Source of the DNA: Ochotona curzoniae | Lineage: Eukaryota > Chordata > Mammalia > Lagomorpha > Ochotonidae | Direction: 5' to 3' | DNA: 64,000 nucleotides | Assembly (NCBI RefSeq): GCF_017591425.1 | Contig: NW_024466599.1 | Span: 69,482,501 to 69,546,500, forward strand | Part shown: positions 23,150 through 36,261 of the stretch, piece by piece | How positions within the stretch are numbered: the stretch's first letter is position 1 | Layout: every line of letters starts with the position of its first letter | Notes under the pieces: generated by a model | The model's input: the letters and a program-made list of their open reading frames with translations, nothing else | The model's database searches: none | Told to the model about the DNA's origin: nothing | Made by a program: the position numbers and the translations under genes

Positions 23150-26100
23150 GAGGGACCTGAGGGATGGCACCAGTGGGGACATGCAGGGATCTGCGGCTTC
23201 ACATCCAGGCAGACAGCAAGCTAGGGGATTTCCCCACGTGCTTGGTCCCGGGCAGGGTAGGGGGTCCCTGGGTTGTTGGCATGCTGGCCTGGTGTGCTGA
23301 TGGACTGAGCTTAGGGAGGGTCCTACACCAGCACATATGCCAGGAGCTTTGGACCCTAGTGGACGAGCAGAGCTATAGGTTAGCACACCACCACACCAGA
23401 AGATTGAGTTTTGGAAGGCTGGGCTGGGAAACCATGCACTACCAGGCACAGGGACTGTGCACTGATCAGGAAAAGGGACAGGGAATGTGTGGGAGGGAGG
23501 ATTGCTGAGGGAGTATGTTACAGGTGAAGATTGACTTCCGAGGGACTTTAATTGACAAGACCACTGTGCTTCCAGGTTAGCAAGGGGGGCTGAGACCAGG
23601 TGATTTGGAGGGGGGAAGCTGGAGGACCGTTATGTGCCAGACAGATGCACCAGCACACACGGGAAATCTGAGTTGGGCTAGTTAGCGTGGATCACCACCA
23701 ACCACCAATGTACACTAAAGCCATATAGGGCTGGAATTCTACCTGAAAGGGCTAGGTCACAGTACCTGCCAGTCAAAATCAGAACCAGGGGATAGGTAAT
23801 GTTAGGTTGGGGCATGATACTGACCAGCACATGAGAGAACCAGGTCTGGGGCAAATCCTGTGGAGGATATGTATGCCCACCTCTGTGGAACTGCATTTTC
23901 CAATGGTTTACTTATGTATTGGGGTTAGTGATGGGCTGAGCTAGGCATGACAGTGGAACCCTTATCCTCATGGGTATTTGAGTAGAGAACAAACTGCACT
24001 GGTCGAAGTTGTAGCACCAGCAAGCAGACCCAAGAATACAGTGTGGAGGCAGCCGGGGCCACAATATCCACTAGCTCAGACACAGGCCAGGACAGAGGAG
24101 GCAGACTATGCCAGCTAAGGGCCTAGCACCCACCAGCACCTATGTGACCTGGGTCTCGGAGTAGGGCTGTTGGGGGAGCGTGGGAAACCCCTGGTGGGCC
24201 ATAACTCCTGCTGGTGAGCATGTGATTAGGCCTGAGTGTTGGTAAGGCCATGTAACATTACTCCACCTGTCAGAAAGTGTGTAGTTCTAAAAAGGGGCAG
24301 ACCAGGCAGGCCTGGGCCAACCTTAGCCCACTGGCATGTGCGGCAGCCATGCTAGAGTGTGGGTCACACAGGGCTACACTATCACACCTACTGGTTTGCA
24401 TGAGCCAGGGACAGGAATAGAGAGGGCAAGAGAAGGTTGGGCCAGGTTGCAACATCTGACAACAAAGGCCAAGACAGAGGATGGGCTATGCTAACCTGGG
24501 TCAGAGTAACTACTGGCATACATGAGATCTGTGGCTGGGAACAGGCCTGGTTGGGTTGTGTTCTCATTGTTGAGTGTGAGAGCTAGAATGGGCTGGCGAT
24601 CTTGGCTAGACATGACAATAGTGTTCCTTGGCATGGATGTGGATTAGGTCTGGGGTGCATCAGACTGGCCTAGACTCCAGCACCCACTGGTGCTTGTGAG
24701 AGTCAGGGTGGGTATAAAATGGGCTGGCCTAGGTCTCAGCTCCCACTAAACCACACAAGAGCCATTTCTGGGCGTGAAACAGGCATGGCTGGGCTGTAGT
24801 ACCCAACAGTAAGAACCAGAATGGGTGTGGACCAGCTGGGCAGGGCCACTGTTCCTGCCAGGACAGGAGGAGTACTAAGTCAATCTGGACCAAGGACCCA
24901 CAGGTGTGCATGTGCCACTGGGAAAAGACCTGATACAGGAGCTTGGGGAAGTCCTTGTCAGGATACAGCCCCTGAAAGTGAGCCAAGAACCAAGGCTGCA
25001 AGCAGCCCAGACTATGCCAGGTTACAGTACCCATCAGCATACGTGTGGCTCAGGTCTGGGGTCAAGCCAGGCTGGGCCAGTTCATAACACCAATTTGCAG
25101 ATCTGAGAACCAGAACAGGATACAGGACAGGCCTAGCTGGGCTGCAACAACAGCCAGTCACATTAGGGCTGGGACTGTGGATTGGCAGGGCTGAGGTAGG
25201 CTTCAGCACCCACCAGCATGAGCTTGGATTGGGGGCATACTTGGCCGGGCCAGGCCAAGCTACAGTACCCACAGGCAAATACCAAGGTGAGGTAGGCCAT
25301 GCCAGACTGAACCACAGCTCCCACGGACACACATGGGACCCAACAGAGGGGGAGGATGCATGCTGCGTAGGTAGACTGCGGGTGCTCCCCTGCTGGGCCA
25401 CTGCTCCAACTGGTGACCATGAGAACTTGGACCTGGAGCATACTAGACTAATAATTTCTACAACATCTGCTGCCCTGCCTGTGATTGGGTTAGGGGGAGA
25501 GCCAAGCTGAACTGACTATACCCATTGGTGCATGCAAGCCAGAGTGAGGACAAGCTAGTTGGGCTTTGCTGTAGCATCTGCTGGCAAGTTCTGGGACTGG
25601 AGCAAACTTTGCCAAGCTAGACTGCAGAAACAACTGGAGAATGCGAGATACGGGACTGAAGTCAGACCAGAAGGGAAATGGTAGGCACCTCTCTGATGGA
25701 CTGCAACTCCCACTGGTAAGCATCAGAATCAGGGCTGGAGATGGGCTTGGCTAGACAGGTGGTGGCATCCGCTGGCATGAGTGTGGGCTGGCTAGTGAGG
25801 TCACTGAATCTGATGTGGGAGAGAATGGACCAATCTGCTGCACATACTGTGAAGTACAGGAAATAGGGCTGGGCCTGGGCCTAGTGGTGGCTATGGGGGT
25901 CATTCCTACAAGGCTGCAGTTCTTGCTGGTTATGTGAGGGCTAAGCATGTGGTGGGCAGGGTTGGGCTGGGCCATAGCACTCACTGGTTTATGTAAGAGA
26001 CAGAGCTGGAGTCTACAACTACAACAACCAGTGGGTACGTAGGCTGATGTGGGTGCTGGACTGAACCAGACCCCATACTGGCAAACACACAAGAGTCAGT

Positions 26101-26700
26101 GATCCTGGGATCATTTCAGGAGAGGTTTCTTTGGAGATTCCCCCAAATGAACTGTGTGAGAGCTGGGCCTTCTCTGGCTTAGAACAGTGGATGGCATATC
26201 CAGATGCACATGGAGGATATGGCAGTGCACTGGAGTCTGCAGAGGACATCTGATACCAAAGCAGAGAATGGAGGGCAGAACAAATTGGTTAACTACCCAG
26301 TCAAGTGTTGACAGCAAATATCTGTGAATGGAGAATCTAAGGTAGACTGTGTCAGCCAATGGACTCTGAAAGGATTTCCTCATCCTTGGATTAGTGAGAT
26401 CGACCACACTTGTGACCTATCGAAACCACCTGTGCAGAACCCTTGGCACATGCTCCACATTGGGGATCATAGGATGACTTCAAGTGGCCGTTCCCCACTC
26501 CTGGGTACTGAGTTGGTTGCGAGGCTAGGTGTGGCTTCTCATCTTCCCTCTCCCCCCAGATACAGGAAGAAGAAAAATAAAATTTAGAAACAAAGGTCTT
26601 ATCAACTTTCCCCTAATCCTCAACCCTCCCCACCCTGATTAATTATGTAAATATCATCAAAAACAAAATTTTAAAAAATAATCTATAAAAATAAAAAGGT
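23150..26700 (+). mobile_element. Composite SVA-like retroposon, largest copy (about 3.5 kb)
   Basis: A GC-rich block with sharp compositional borders inside AT-rich intron. From about 23.6 to 26.1 kb it is an array of degenerate units of about 57-62 bp, each built around CAGCACCCACTGGTGC-like wording followed by GTGAGAGCCAGG-like wording and GGGCTGGGCCAGG-like wording. Unit starts can be seen near 24681, 24738, 24799, 25026, 25085, 25147, 25203 and 25264. From about 26100 a non-repetitive 3' domain of about 480 bp follows, then a C-rich stretch (ccctctccccccagatac), the block ctaatcctcaaccctcccc and an A-rich tail. There is no long open frame and no terminal inverted repeat. It is colinear with the copy at 52978-54765. 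The 5' end before 23.6 kb is less repetitive. No clear target-site duplication was found here. Confidence 0.75.
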
Positions 26701-26774
26701 ATTAAGAAAATTATGCTAACAATTGATTAGAGATGCTGTAAGGTATTTGTAATTCATAGAAGTCTAAAGCTAAA

Positions 26775-27130
26775 AGTGGGGGTATGTACACTTCACATAC
26801 TGACTAAAGTGCTAGTCTGGATGCCAGCAACCCATTTGGGTTCAATTCCCAGTTTCACTCTTGATTCAAGCTTCCTGCCAACATGTACCCTGGGATACAT
26901 GTTATACAAGATATGGTTGAAATGGCAGGTTCTCTACCCAAAGCCTTGGGACCCTACACCCACGTTGGAGACCCAGAAGAGGCTCTGGGCTCCTGGCTTC
27001 AGATCAGCTCAGATCCAGCTGTTGCAGCCACTTGGGGAGTGAATCTTTGGATGGAAGATCTTCCTTTCTGTCTCTCCTCCTCTCTGTATATCTGACATTC
27101 CAATAAAAATAAATAAATCTTTAAAAAAGT
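26775..27130 (+). mobile_element. CSINE
   Basis: Body from ctagtctggatgccagcaac to ccaataaaaataaataaatc, inserted just after the composite retroposon tail. Confidence 0.88.
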
Positions 27131-27149
27131 GTAACTTTAAAACACAGTG

Positions 27150-27430
27150 ATACAGGCCATTGTTGTGGTTCGGTGGGTTAAACCACAGCTACAATGAGAG
27201 CTTCCCATATGAATGAAGGTTTGAGTCAGTGCTGCTCCTCTTCCAATCCAGCTTCCTATTAACATGCCTGGGAAAGCAGAAGATGGTATAAGTGCTTGGG
27301 CACCTGACAGAATCCCAGTCTCCTGGGTTCAACTTTACCCAGGTCTGGCTGTTGCAGCCATTCAGGACGTGAACCTGTGGAAGGAATATTTCCTTGTAAC
27401 CCTGCCTTTCTAATAAATAAATCCTTCATT
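27150..27430 (+). mobile_element. CSINE, diverged
   Basis: Head caggccattgttgtggttc, body ccaatccagcttcctatt, 3' end ctaataaataaatcc. Confidence 0.87.
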
Positions 27431-27594
27431 AACGAAATAATAATAAAGTGAGGACACTTGCAGATCATGGATCAACTAGTCTACCACCCCGATTACAGGT
27501 TACAAGGCATTAAGGGACTGTCCCAAGGTCCCATGCTACATTCCTCTCTTCCTTCTCAGGGATAAAGAGTTGTCAAGGACTCAAAAAAGAAGTA

Positions 27595-28060
27595 ATTTGC
27601 TGTACTTATTCTGTAGATGGCTACTGAACACCTATTAATGCAAGACATTATTTTAGGTGTCAGGTAAATTAACAGTAGCACAAATAAGGTTTCTGCACTT
27701 ATAGACTCTTCCCTCTAGAAAGGAAGGCAGGGTAAAAGATAAATAAAATCATAGAAGATGACAGGGACTATTCCAAATAAAATGTAAAGCGGATTGCAAC
27801 GGCAGAGTGGTATTGCTCATGGAAGGTCTCTCTGATATCATCTGAGCTTGTAAGCACTATAAGAAAGAGATGGAAAAGGTCATTTCAGAAGAGGAAGAGG
27901 GTGAATTTCACACAAATAGCAAGAACAGAAAGCATCTAAGGAAAAACAGATCAAGACAGGGGTTATATCATGCAGATAACTACTTTTGAGTGCAAAAGAA
28001 AGCTATTATGAGATTGTAAGCAAGGAAATGACATCATCCAAACTGTAATTTTAAGAGATT
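27595..28060 (-). mobile_element. LINE-2 3' region remnant
   Basis: Plus-strand text such as tggctactgaacacctatta, acattattttaggtgtcagg and later caaggaaatgacatcatcc corresponds to the reverse complement of the L2 3' consensus. Strongly decayed, as expected for this ancient family. Confidence 0.7.
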
Positions 28061-28249
28061 ACCATATTTTGGGCATAGTAAAAAGACTATTTTAAAGGAG
28101 AAAGCATTTTTGGGAAAAACACTATATTAACTAGCTGAATTAGAATGTCTGAAGAGGAAAGATGAATGATGAGATTTAAGGGATCCTTACCAACAATGCT
28201 GCAGACGGGGATAAGTGAGGAAAAATGAGGAACTAACGGTGAGCTGAGT

Positions 28250-29820
28250 AAGCAAATGGGGTATCTCACTCACAAAAACACATTCTACAGAGTGGGTTCC
28301 AAACCAAAATTCCTATTTGATTGTGTTATTCTGAAGTTCCAAAATACAAGCTGAGTTACCCAGAAATCAAATTTCCATATGCTTTCATCTATTTCAGGAT
28401 TTAAATTTTAACATACTTAGAATATAGAATAAAAGTCCAACAACTGTGTTGTGAGGCATTCCCAAGGAAACATTAACTCTCATAGAGTTAAAGCACTTTG
28501 TTTATGGAAACAGCAATATACTTGCTGAGTCAGGAGTACACAAACAAAAGTGGTATGAAGTCATAATACAAATTCCCTATTCCCTCCCCCTCCCTGTTTG
28601 ATTTCTGTTAAGTTCAGACAGCATGCTTATAGAATAAGCACGGTTTCCCAAATACGCTTTGTTTTAGAACTGAAATTATAATTCTTCAGTTTAAGGCATT
28701 CAACAACTCCAAAACTAAAAATGAAAGTACTAATTTTAGTCAAACCTACAGAATTCAAGCAACTGTATCTGTGATAATTTACAAAATTACCACAGAAAAG
28801 AACAGTTCTCCCTATCTTGTGAACTCATACTGCGACTGCACCTCTTGTTTCCTCCCATGACTGAAGAGCAGCAATCTGCAAGACAAGGTAGATCCCTGCA
28901 TCCTGGATCTCTGATCAATCAAGGAAGTAGAAAGCCCACCAACCCTAACAGACATGCACCACAAGCAAAAACAAAGTAACTTTTGTTTCATTGAGATTCT
29001 GGAGCTGATGAGTAGCAGCATTACATGTCCATCTGTTCTATTTGATATCACATTCTACTACTTACAACCTAGGAAATGTAAGTGCTTCAAAGGGCTAGAG
29101 TCCAGAAGGAGAATATCAGCAACAGGAACAGCGTGTTCATACTATCCTTCTAGGAGGAGCCAAGTACACCCGAGAACCAAGCAGAAGTAGAGCCAAAGGG
29201 CTGGATTAAATACATTGTTTCGATGATTAAATGTCCAATATTTTTAAGTCAAATATCAAATTGTACAATTATCCCTACTGCACACTAGACAATATGAAAC
29301 ACAGTTATAAGCTAGGTAAGACCCCTTCTTCATAGTATTTATAAACTGACAGAGCTATTTATTACTCTCTTTCACTTTCCTGAAGAGGTTTTCAAATTCT
29401 AGTACTTAAGAACAATCATAATTTGTCTCAATCTTTAATTACCTCCAGTCATAACTAAATCATATCCCTTTTTAAATGTGTACTGTTAGTTAAATATTTG
29501 TTACGTACCAAGTTTCCTTATGGTTTGACTTTATTACTCACTTTTCCCCTTAGATTTCCTGACAATTTCTTCTGCCTATCGGCAATTCTTTCTTTCCTGG
29601 CTTCCCTCTGGAAATTACTGCTAAAGGACCAATGAGACATAGCTATAGGCCCTAGGGCATCTCATCAACATATTTGCAAATAATGACTCAAAATTAAACC
29701 AGCTCAAGTATTTTCCTTGGTCCCTACATCTAAACATTTAGTTGCCTATTTGACATCACCCACTGCAGTATCTCAAAATCATCTCCAAATTATACCCAAA
29801 GTTATATCTTCTTTTACACA
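28250..29820. other. Intronic sequence, nothing recognised
   Basis: Both strands were scanned for exon wording of MGAT4A and for repeats. None was recognised. Confidence 0.45.
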
Positions 29821-29829
29821 TCAATGTTG

Positions 29830-30480
29830 TAAGACTGAGAGGCTGCCCCTATCTCAGTGAGTAGCAATCACGCTGCTTCTCAATTCAGAAACCTAGGACT
29901 TAACTCTTGTCCAGCCCTCTGACAGCACTACATCTTTTCCTGTGTGCCTACATATTTTCCAAACAGCCTTTATATCCACAGTATTCCTTATATCCCTCCC
30001 TACTGCTGCCTGGTCCAAGTTCATCCTTTTCCAAGTAGATCTCTAAAACTTCACTGGAAACTTTGAGGCTGCTGCTCACTTTTATCTACTCTTCTTCCCA
30101 CATCCTCAATCATCCTGTAGCAAATGTGATCTCTGAAAAATCGAAGTCTTATGGGTCATCTTAAATCTGCTCTGTTCAAAACTCCTCAGTGTCTTCTTAC
30201 CACTCTTGGGATTAAAATAAAACAAACACAAAGAAGGCCTACGTTATCTGGCCTCAATTTACAACTCTAGTGTACTCTAGTGTCAGTCTTTCCCATGCTA
30301 TCTCTACTTCCACACTAAACTGCACACATATTCTACTGGCCTTAGATCAAGTGTTTTTAAGACTCCCCTAAACTCCTTAATTAAGTCAAATGCCTTTTTT
30401 GGAGATTCTCTAAATTTCCTTTATATCATTAATTAAAGTTGCAATTACACACTTATTTACATAATTGGTTCTTTGACTAA
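29830..30480 (+). mobile_element. LINE-2 3' region remnant
   Basis: The readable L2 blocks, in consensus order, include ctgttcaaaactcctcagtg, ggattaaaataaaacaaac, agaaggcctacgttatctgg and taaagttgcaattacacac. Confidence 0.75.
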
Positions 30481-30694
30481 GACATATCTGTTTACTCAAG
30501 TGACGTTCACTAAGTCAGTGTTCTATTGGGTGAGTCATTCTTTCTCAGTCCTTTAAATTACTGTTGTATTTTTAATTACATTCAGTTTTTTAGTACTTAA
30601 CAGCAGTATTAAGCAGGTAGTATTTCTAAAAGGTAGAAAAAACACACAGCTAAAAAACAAAAAATATTCAGATTCAGATTTAAAAATTTGCCTT

Positions 30695-30995
30695 CCTGGC
30701 TTGGCGCAGAACAGTTAGTAACTCTCCTGCCTGAAATGCCTATGTGCCCAGCTGCTACACTTCTGATCCAGCTCCCCACAACCGCCTGGAAAAGCAGCAG
30801 AAGAGAACCAAATGTTTGCAAACCGGTTATCCATTTGGGAGATCAGTATGGAAGCTTCAACCTGTATGGAAGCTTCAACTTGGCCTAGCGCTGGCAGCTG
30901 CAGTCGTCTGAGGAGTAAACCAGTTGGAAGATTTCTCTTTCTGTCTCCTTCTTTCACTCTCTTTTAATACAAATTTATTTTTATTTAAAAAAAAA
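30695..30995 (+). mobile_element. CSINE, diverged
   Basis: Head ttggcgcagaacagttag, body tgatccagctccccacaac. It carries a short internal duplication of the segment atggaagcttcaac (near 30849 and 30867). Confidence 0.82.
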
Positions 30996-31114
30996 ATCTT
31001 CCTAAATCCTTAGGCAGTGTTTCCTAATATTTTTAGTTATAAAATCCTTTGAATATTCTGGGGAAGCTGACATCCATAATAGTGTCTTGGATTTTACAGA
31101 ATACCAGGCTTACA

Positions 31115-31385
31115 TTTTTTTTTTATTTAAAAAATATATTTGAAAGAGAAAAACAAATCTTCTACTCCCCAAACGCCTATTAACTGCTGGAGCTGGGCCA
31201 GCAACTCAATCCAGGTCTCCCAAATGGGTAATAGGGAAGCAAGTACTGCAGTCATCAACTGCTTCCTTTAGGGTGTACATTACCACGAATGCTGCAGAGG
31301 CAGAGCCAGGACTAGAGTCCATGCATTCTGATGCAGGATGTGGGCATCAGAAGCAACCGTTTAATTATTATGGCAAATGCTCACC
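31115..31385 (-). mobile_element. CSINE, diverged
   Basis: From the T-rich tail at 31115 through ccaggtctcccaaatggg to a degenerate head. Confidence 0.78.
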
Positions 31386-31658
31386 CTCCCTCAATTTATA
31401 AAACAAAAAAATCAGGAAGGTTAAATATTCGTCTGCCTGAAATACAGTTTTCATGACACTTTTTTAAGCGGTATTACTTTGGTCTAGAAAGAAAATGTGT
31501 AAACACTTCCAACATGGAATTTATGCGCCCAAAGCTACTCTACATAAATAAAGGGTACTGTTATTCTTTAAACTGCCAGACTTCTAATAGTCAACATAAA
31601 ATTCACAATACAATTAAGACTGGTGGTATAACAACATTAAGAAACAAAATAGACATAC

Positions 31659-31799
31659 CTCCTGTTCTTCCATTACCAATCTGCACAGCAGGTTGAAGGC
31701 TTCCTTCATTTTTCAATAAATGAGGCAAATGATAATAAATACTTGGCACTTGAAGAGATTTTTTGCTTGTTAACTCTTTTAACAGTTTTATGGTATTAT
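31659..31799 (-). CDS. MGAT4A: MGAT4A exon, end of stem and start of catalytic region, about residues 88-135
   Basis: This 141-nt exon lies between a tgtattacag acceptor and a GTATGT donor. It begins with the last two bases of the Asp codon left by the upstream exon, encodes 46 whole codons and leaves one base of a Val codon. Recognisable wording includes [28 protein letters not shown] and [10 protein letters not shown]. The segment joins the stem to the luminal catalytic domain. An L1-style A-rich tract and a minus-strand SINE (31115-31385) lie a few hundred bases downstream without touching the splice site. Confidence 0.95.
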
Positions 31800-32939
31800 C
31801 TGTAATACAGAAGTTCAATCAACTACAGGAACATCTTGTTTTATAAAATGAGAATAAAAAATTGTAATAACTAAAGAATTTTTTTCCTAATTTCACACTT
31901 TGGTGAGGGAAATTCTCCATTCAAAATGAAAAAGACATGTTTGCAACTCAAGTATCATAGTTATGACACTGAGAAAACAGACTGAGGAAAGCCTGAATAT
32001 CCATTTATAGAAAACAAAACAGCACTTTGATCACCAGTAACTTTTTTTCTTCAGGCATTTTTATTTTATACGAATTTCAAAGATATATTTTTTCTAAAAA
32101 CTTTAAGTGTTATTTAAACAGAAGAAATGGGGAATATGTATTACAGATAACTTACAAATTTGTTCCATTAGAGAAACCAATGAATCATTAATAATATTAA
32201 TGAAATAAAAATTTGGTGACATAAAAATATTACTTGAAATTCTTGCCAAACTAGCATTTATAATATGTGTGTGTATAAAGTACATATACATATATGTAAT
32301 ATAAAATAGCATGATTTAACCCAATGATACTATATTATGATCCTTTAGAAAGCAAAATTAGTAATGACTTTCTTATTAGCTACAAAATACTAGCCTCATA
32401 TCTAGTCATACTGTAACCCATAAAAATAATTATTAAATACATTAATTTATCAATCAGATTAAGAAGAGCAGAGGAATGGAAAATAACTGGCATCTATTTT
32501 ACTCTGACCAGAAGTCCTCAGGGAAGGAATAAGTCAGACGCTTCCAAAAATATCCATCATATAATCATATTACTCTTTATTACAAATCATTCTTAAGTGT
32601 ACCAATTGCATCTAATAGTTTAAAGACTTTCTCAGAGCCCATCTTAAGTCCATGTGAGTCACAAAACAAATATAAAGCTAACCTCATTTTAGATGTTTTA
32701 AAAAATGTAGGTTCTTCATTATTATCAATGAAATATATACAGCTAAAACTTAACTATTACTCTTAAAATCAGATATCTCAATTAGTAACAGTTATTTTAT
32801 AATTTATCAGAACAGAATGTTTTCGGTAATTTTTGTTGCTAAAAGGGATAACAGCATAACTGATGTACTATTTTGCAGAAATTGAGATTTATTTCAGTTA
32901 TTTAAAAATACTTTTTATACAACAACAAAAAGTTTGTAC
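31800..32939. other. Short MGAT4A intron, nothing recognised
   Basis: The AT-rich 1,140-bp intron between two exons is repeat-poor. No conserved motif apart from the splice sites was recognised. Confidence 0.6.
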
Positions 32940-33107
32940 CTGAAAACTTATTTAATGTATCCTTACTTCCATTTGTTTCTGCTCCTACATTCCTGAACTG
33001 CTGTACAATGGTATTTAATTCAGAGGTGCGCTGTGAAATTCTATGTTCAGCAATTCGAAGGCGTTCTTTCAAAGCAAGAAATTCTCGTTGGTAAGCAATC
33101 AATTTTT
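32940..33107 (-). CDS. MGAT4A: MGAT4A exon encoding stem and coiled-coil, about residues 32-88
   Basis: This 168-nt exon starts after a ttgcttctag acceptor and ends before a GTAC donor. It enters with two bases of a Glu codon and leaves with the first base of an Asp codon, so it is phase 1 to phase 1. The product reads [17 protein letters not shown], then a heptad-like stretch with [17 protein letters not shown], and ends NKFS. In GnT-IVa this is the luminal stem just after the transmembrane anchor; the alternating hydrophobic and charged residues fit a short coiled coil. No stop or frameshift is present. The preceding exon, with the start codon and anchor, was not found in the 31 kb upstream, so the first intron is probably larger than that. 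Confidence 0.95.
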
Positions 33108-33324
33108 CTAGAAGCAAAACCAAAAAGTTGTTAGTGTATTTCCACCAAAAACAGCAAAAAGTACAATAGTCCAAATACAACCATAAGATGAGGACTGTTT
33201 AAAGGTTAGTTTTTCAGAAGAAAATTATTATTTTGCAAGTAGAATAGTATAGACTGCCAGGTCCAGAATACTGTAGATAGAGCAGATTGGTTCAAGCACA
33301 CCACACTAAAAAAAAATAATAATA

Positions 33325-33600
33325 ATACAGGGTAGAGTTTAGTTCCTGTTTGGTAAACTCACACCCCATATGGGAGTGCTGGTTAAGTCTCAGCTTCTCT
33401 GCTTTGACTTCACTTCCTACTGAAGCCCCAACATAGGAGGGAACTCAAGTTCTTGAGTCCCTACTAGACCCAGAGAGAGTTCTGGGAATTAGGCTTCAAT
33501 CAGGCCTACAAAGAACAGAAAGGGTCATTTTGGGGAGTAAACCAGCAGACGGAAAATATTCTTCATATTAAAATGTGTATTTGGAAAAAAACCTGAAATA
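33325..33600 (+). mobile_element. CSINE, strongly diverged
   Basis: Body readable from accccatatgggagtgctgg to ggggagtaaaccagcagac. Confidence 0.7.
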
Positions 33601-33710
33601 CCATGACTGCACTGTACATTCAGTTGTTTCCTTCTTCATGTGTACAACATCAGAAGCTTCCATTAAAAATTAGACAATGCCTCAATGTTGGTTTTTAATT
33701 ATCATATGCC

Positions 33711-34050
33711 AGGGCCAGCATGATAGCCTAGCAGCTAAATCCTCAACCTGCATCTGCTGGGATCCCATATGCACACCAGTTCATGTTCCAGCTGCTCCAC
33801 TTCCCATCCAGTTCCCTGTTGATGGTCTGGAAGAGTATTGGAGGACGGCCCAAAGCCTTGGGACCCTGCACCCTTTTGGGAGACCTGGAGGAAGTTCCTA
33901 GCTTCAGATCAACTCAGCTCCCACCATTGTGGCTTTCACTATTGCACAGTGAACCAGTAGATGAAAGATTTTTTCTCTTTTCCTTCTCCTTTTCTACTTC
34001 CTCCTCCTCCTCTGTAAAATCTGCCTTTCAAATAAAAACAAATTAAAACA
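33711..34050 (+). mobile_element. CSINE
   Basis: Head agggccagcatgatagcc to tail ttcaaataaaaacaaatt. CATATGCCA on both sides suggests a target-site duplication. Confidence 0.9.
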
Positions 34051-34097
34051 AAAACCATATGCCACTTTAAAAAAATCACAACTCTTTTAAAAGAAAG

Positions 34098-34398
34098 TAT
34101 TTTTTAAAATACTTATTTACTTGAAAGTGCAACAGAGCACATGAAGTTTTCCATTTTCTTGTTCATTCTCCAAGTAGCCAGTTCTGGCTTAGACCATAGC
34201 CAGAAGCCAAAAATTTCATCCCAGTCTCCCCTATGTCACCAGAGGCCAAGTACTTGGGCCATATACTACTAATTTCCCAGCTGCACAGCAGGAAATCGAT
34301 ATAGAAGCAGAGTAGCCAGATTTGAACCAACACTCCTAATACAGAAGACTGGCTATACAAGTAGCAGCTTAACTTATTATGTCACAACCCAGCCCCTG
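34098..34398 (-). mobile_element. CSINE, diverged
   Basis: From a degenerate T-rich start through ggccaagtacttgggcc to a head ending acccagcccc. Confidence 0.82.
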
Positions 34399-34399
34399 G

Positions 34400-36255
34400 A
34401 AATGAACTTTAAAACGAACTTAAAACTTTGTCTACAAGTGAGAATCCATAGTATACAATGATAGAATATGTCAACAGGGCACAAGAGGCTATCCAACTAA
34501 TTCCACTGGCCAAAAACAGAAATTTTAAACATCAAAATTAGATACAGATAACTACAACTCAAAGTAGGAAATAATGAGTCTATACTAATAATAAAGATAT
34601 AAAAATCAAGAGGGAAAAGTTTTTACAGTAGAGTGTCAATAAATGTACAAAAAATGATTGTTGTTGGAAAATCACCATTTTGCTACCATTATGGAAATAA
34701 CTAATTTAGGCAAGAATCAGAAACGGATGCTAAAACTAGCACACACAATTCAAAAACGGATACTAAAACTGGTAAAATCCGGAGAGGAACAGGATATTTA
34801 TATCACCTCAAAATATCTTCTGACAAAGTCTTCATTAATTTACAAAAGGAAAACAATCTTTCCAGAGAAGTCTGGTAGACATTACCTTGATCAAGTGATC
34901 CAAGCTCAGGTCAGTAATCATGGGATAATGATAATGTCCCCCTTAAAGTTAAGCACAGAAGACACCTCCCAATGAAATGTTCTGCCAAAGCTGCATCACC
35001 TAAATCTAATCTCAAGGAAACATCATACATATCCCAATTGGGAAGCAATGTATAAAGCACATGACTTATACTTCCAACAATGTCAAGGTCATCACAAAAG
35101 CTGAGGAAATGTCCCACGGTAAAGACTAGTGGAGCTTGGTTACTGAAATCCAGACACAGCTGTGGACTGGATCCTGGATCAGGAAAAAATAAAAGCTATC
35201 AGAATATTACTTGAAATTTTTAAAAAAATGACTAGATAAATTATGACAAATTTCTGAATTTGACACTTGCACTGTAGTGACACAAAAGACCATCCTTATT
35301 TTTAGGAAATGAACACTAAATTATTTAGGGATAAAGGCACATGATCTCTGCAATGGGTCTGGCAGGAAGCAAAGACTTACAGGCAGATGATGAAGGCAAG
35401 ATGTTCACAATAGGTACATATTTTGGCATGTGTACATACAACTCTTCATTTCTTCACCTCAGTATTTTTAATATAAAGTTTTTAAAAGGGAAGCAGAAGA
35501 AGATGACTAATACAGGTTCAGTCTTTCCACAGCTCTTGAGTGATCAGAGGGTTTAGAGTTTGAAAGCAACCTCTCTACATGTATTCATTTTCTTGGTATT
35601 GTAAGTTACCCTCCCAGAGGCCAATTTCAACCAAGTCAAGATAACCATGCCTAGCAGAAAGATACCTTTACCCCAATTCCAAACAGTGCCCCACTTCAAA
35701 GTGAACTGGCCAAACTTTTCAAAAACTAATTAGAAAAGTTCCACTGTGCCCATGGACTATGGAATAAGGTGACAAGTATTTTCTTTTTGGTGCAGATGCT
35801 ATTCTTAGTCCCTAATCCAGCTAGGGAAAAGCTCCAGAAGGGGTCATTTCCCATCTTCTCACATCCGTCCTTTGTTGCTGACTCCACCCCTCTATATTAA
35901 AAAGTGTTCCACTACATCAGGGAAAATTCAAACTCCACACAGAAAGTGAAGCTAGCGTTCCAGAATTTTTATAATTTCCCTGTAATTTTCTCCAGTCCCC
36001 CAAACCTATCCTGCACTGTGACAAGGAGCATATTGGCCTTCAATTGTGTAGTTCGAACTTTAACATAAAAAAAATTCCTTTAAATAATGATATGTGCTTA
36101 GCAAGTCTCTATTTCCAACATTAGCAGCAAAATTCTTACTTACATTTTTCCTTAGATCATTTTAAACAGCATCTGGGGGTTGGGGGTTTGTGACAGGAAA
36201 TTGTGAGAGAAAACTCTTCACTACCATCATACTGAAGTTACTGGTTTTGTTTTTA
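34400..36255. other. Intronic sequence, nothing recognised
   Basis: The plus-strand open frame at 34658-34975 contains a near-repeat of its own wording (aaacggatgctaaaactagc and aaacggatactaaaactgg). No family was recognised. Confidence 0.45.
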
Positions 36256-36261
36256 TTTAGA

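Noticed and set aside
23164..26407. Many GC-rich open frames (for example 23069-23449, 25012-25401) suggesting a gene cluster
   Set aside because: They lie in the 60-bp repeat array of the composite retroposon. Frames are not conserved between copies and no domain is recognisable.
34658..34975. 105-codon frame on the plus strand
   Set aside because: Lysine-rich and low complexity, with no family wording and no splice context. Probably chance in A-rich intron.
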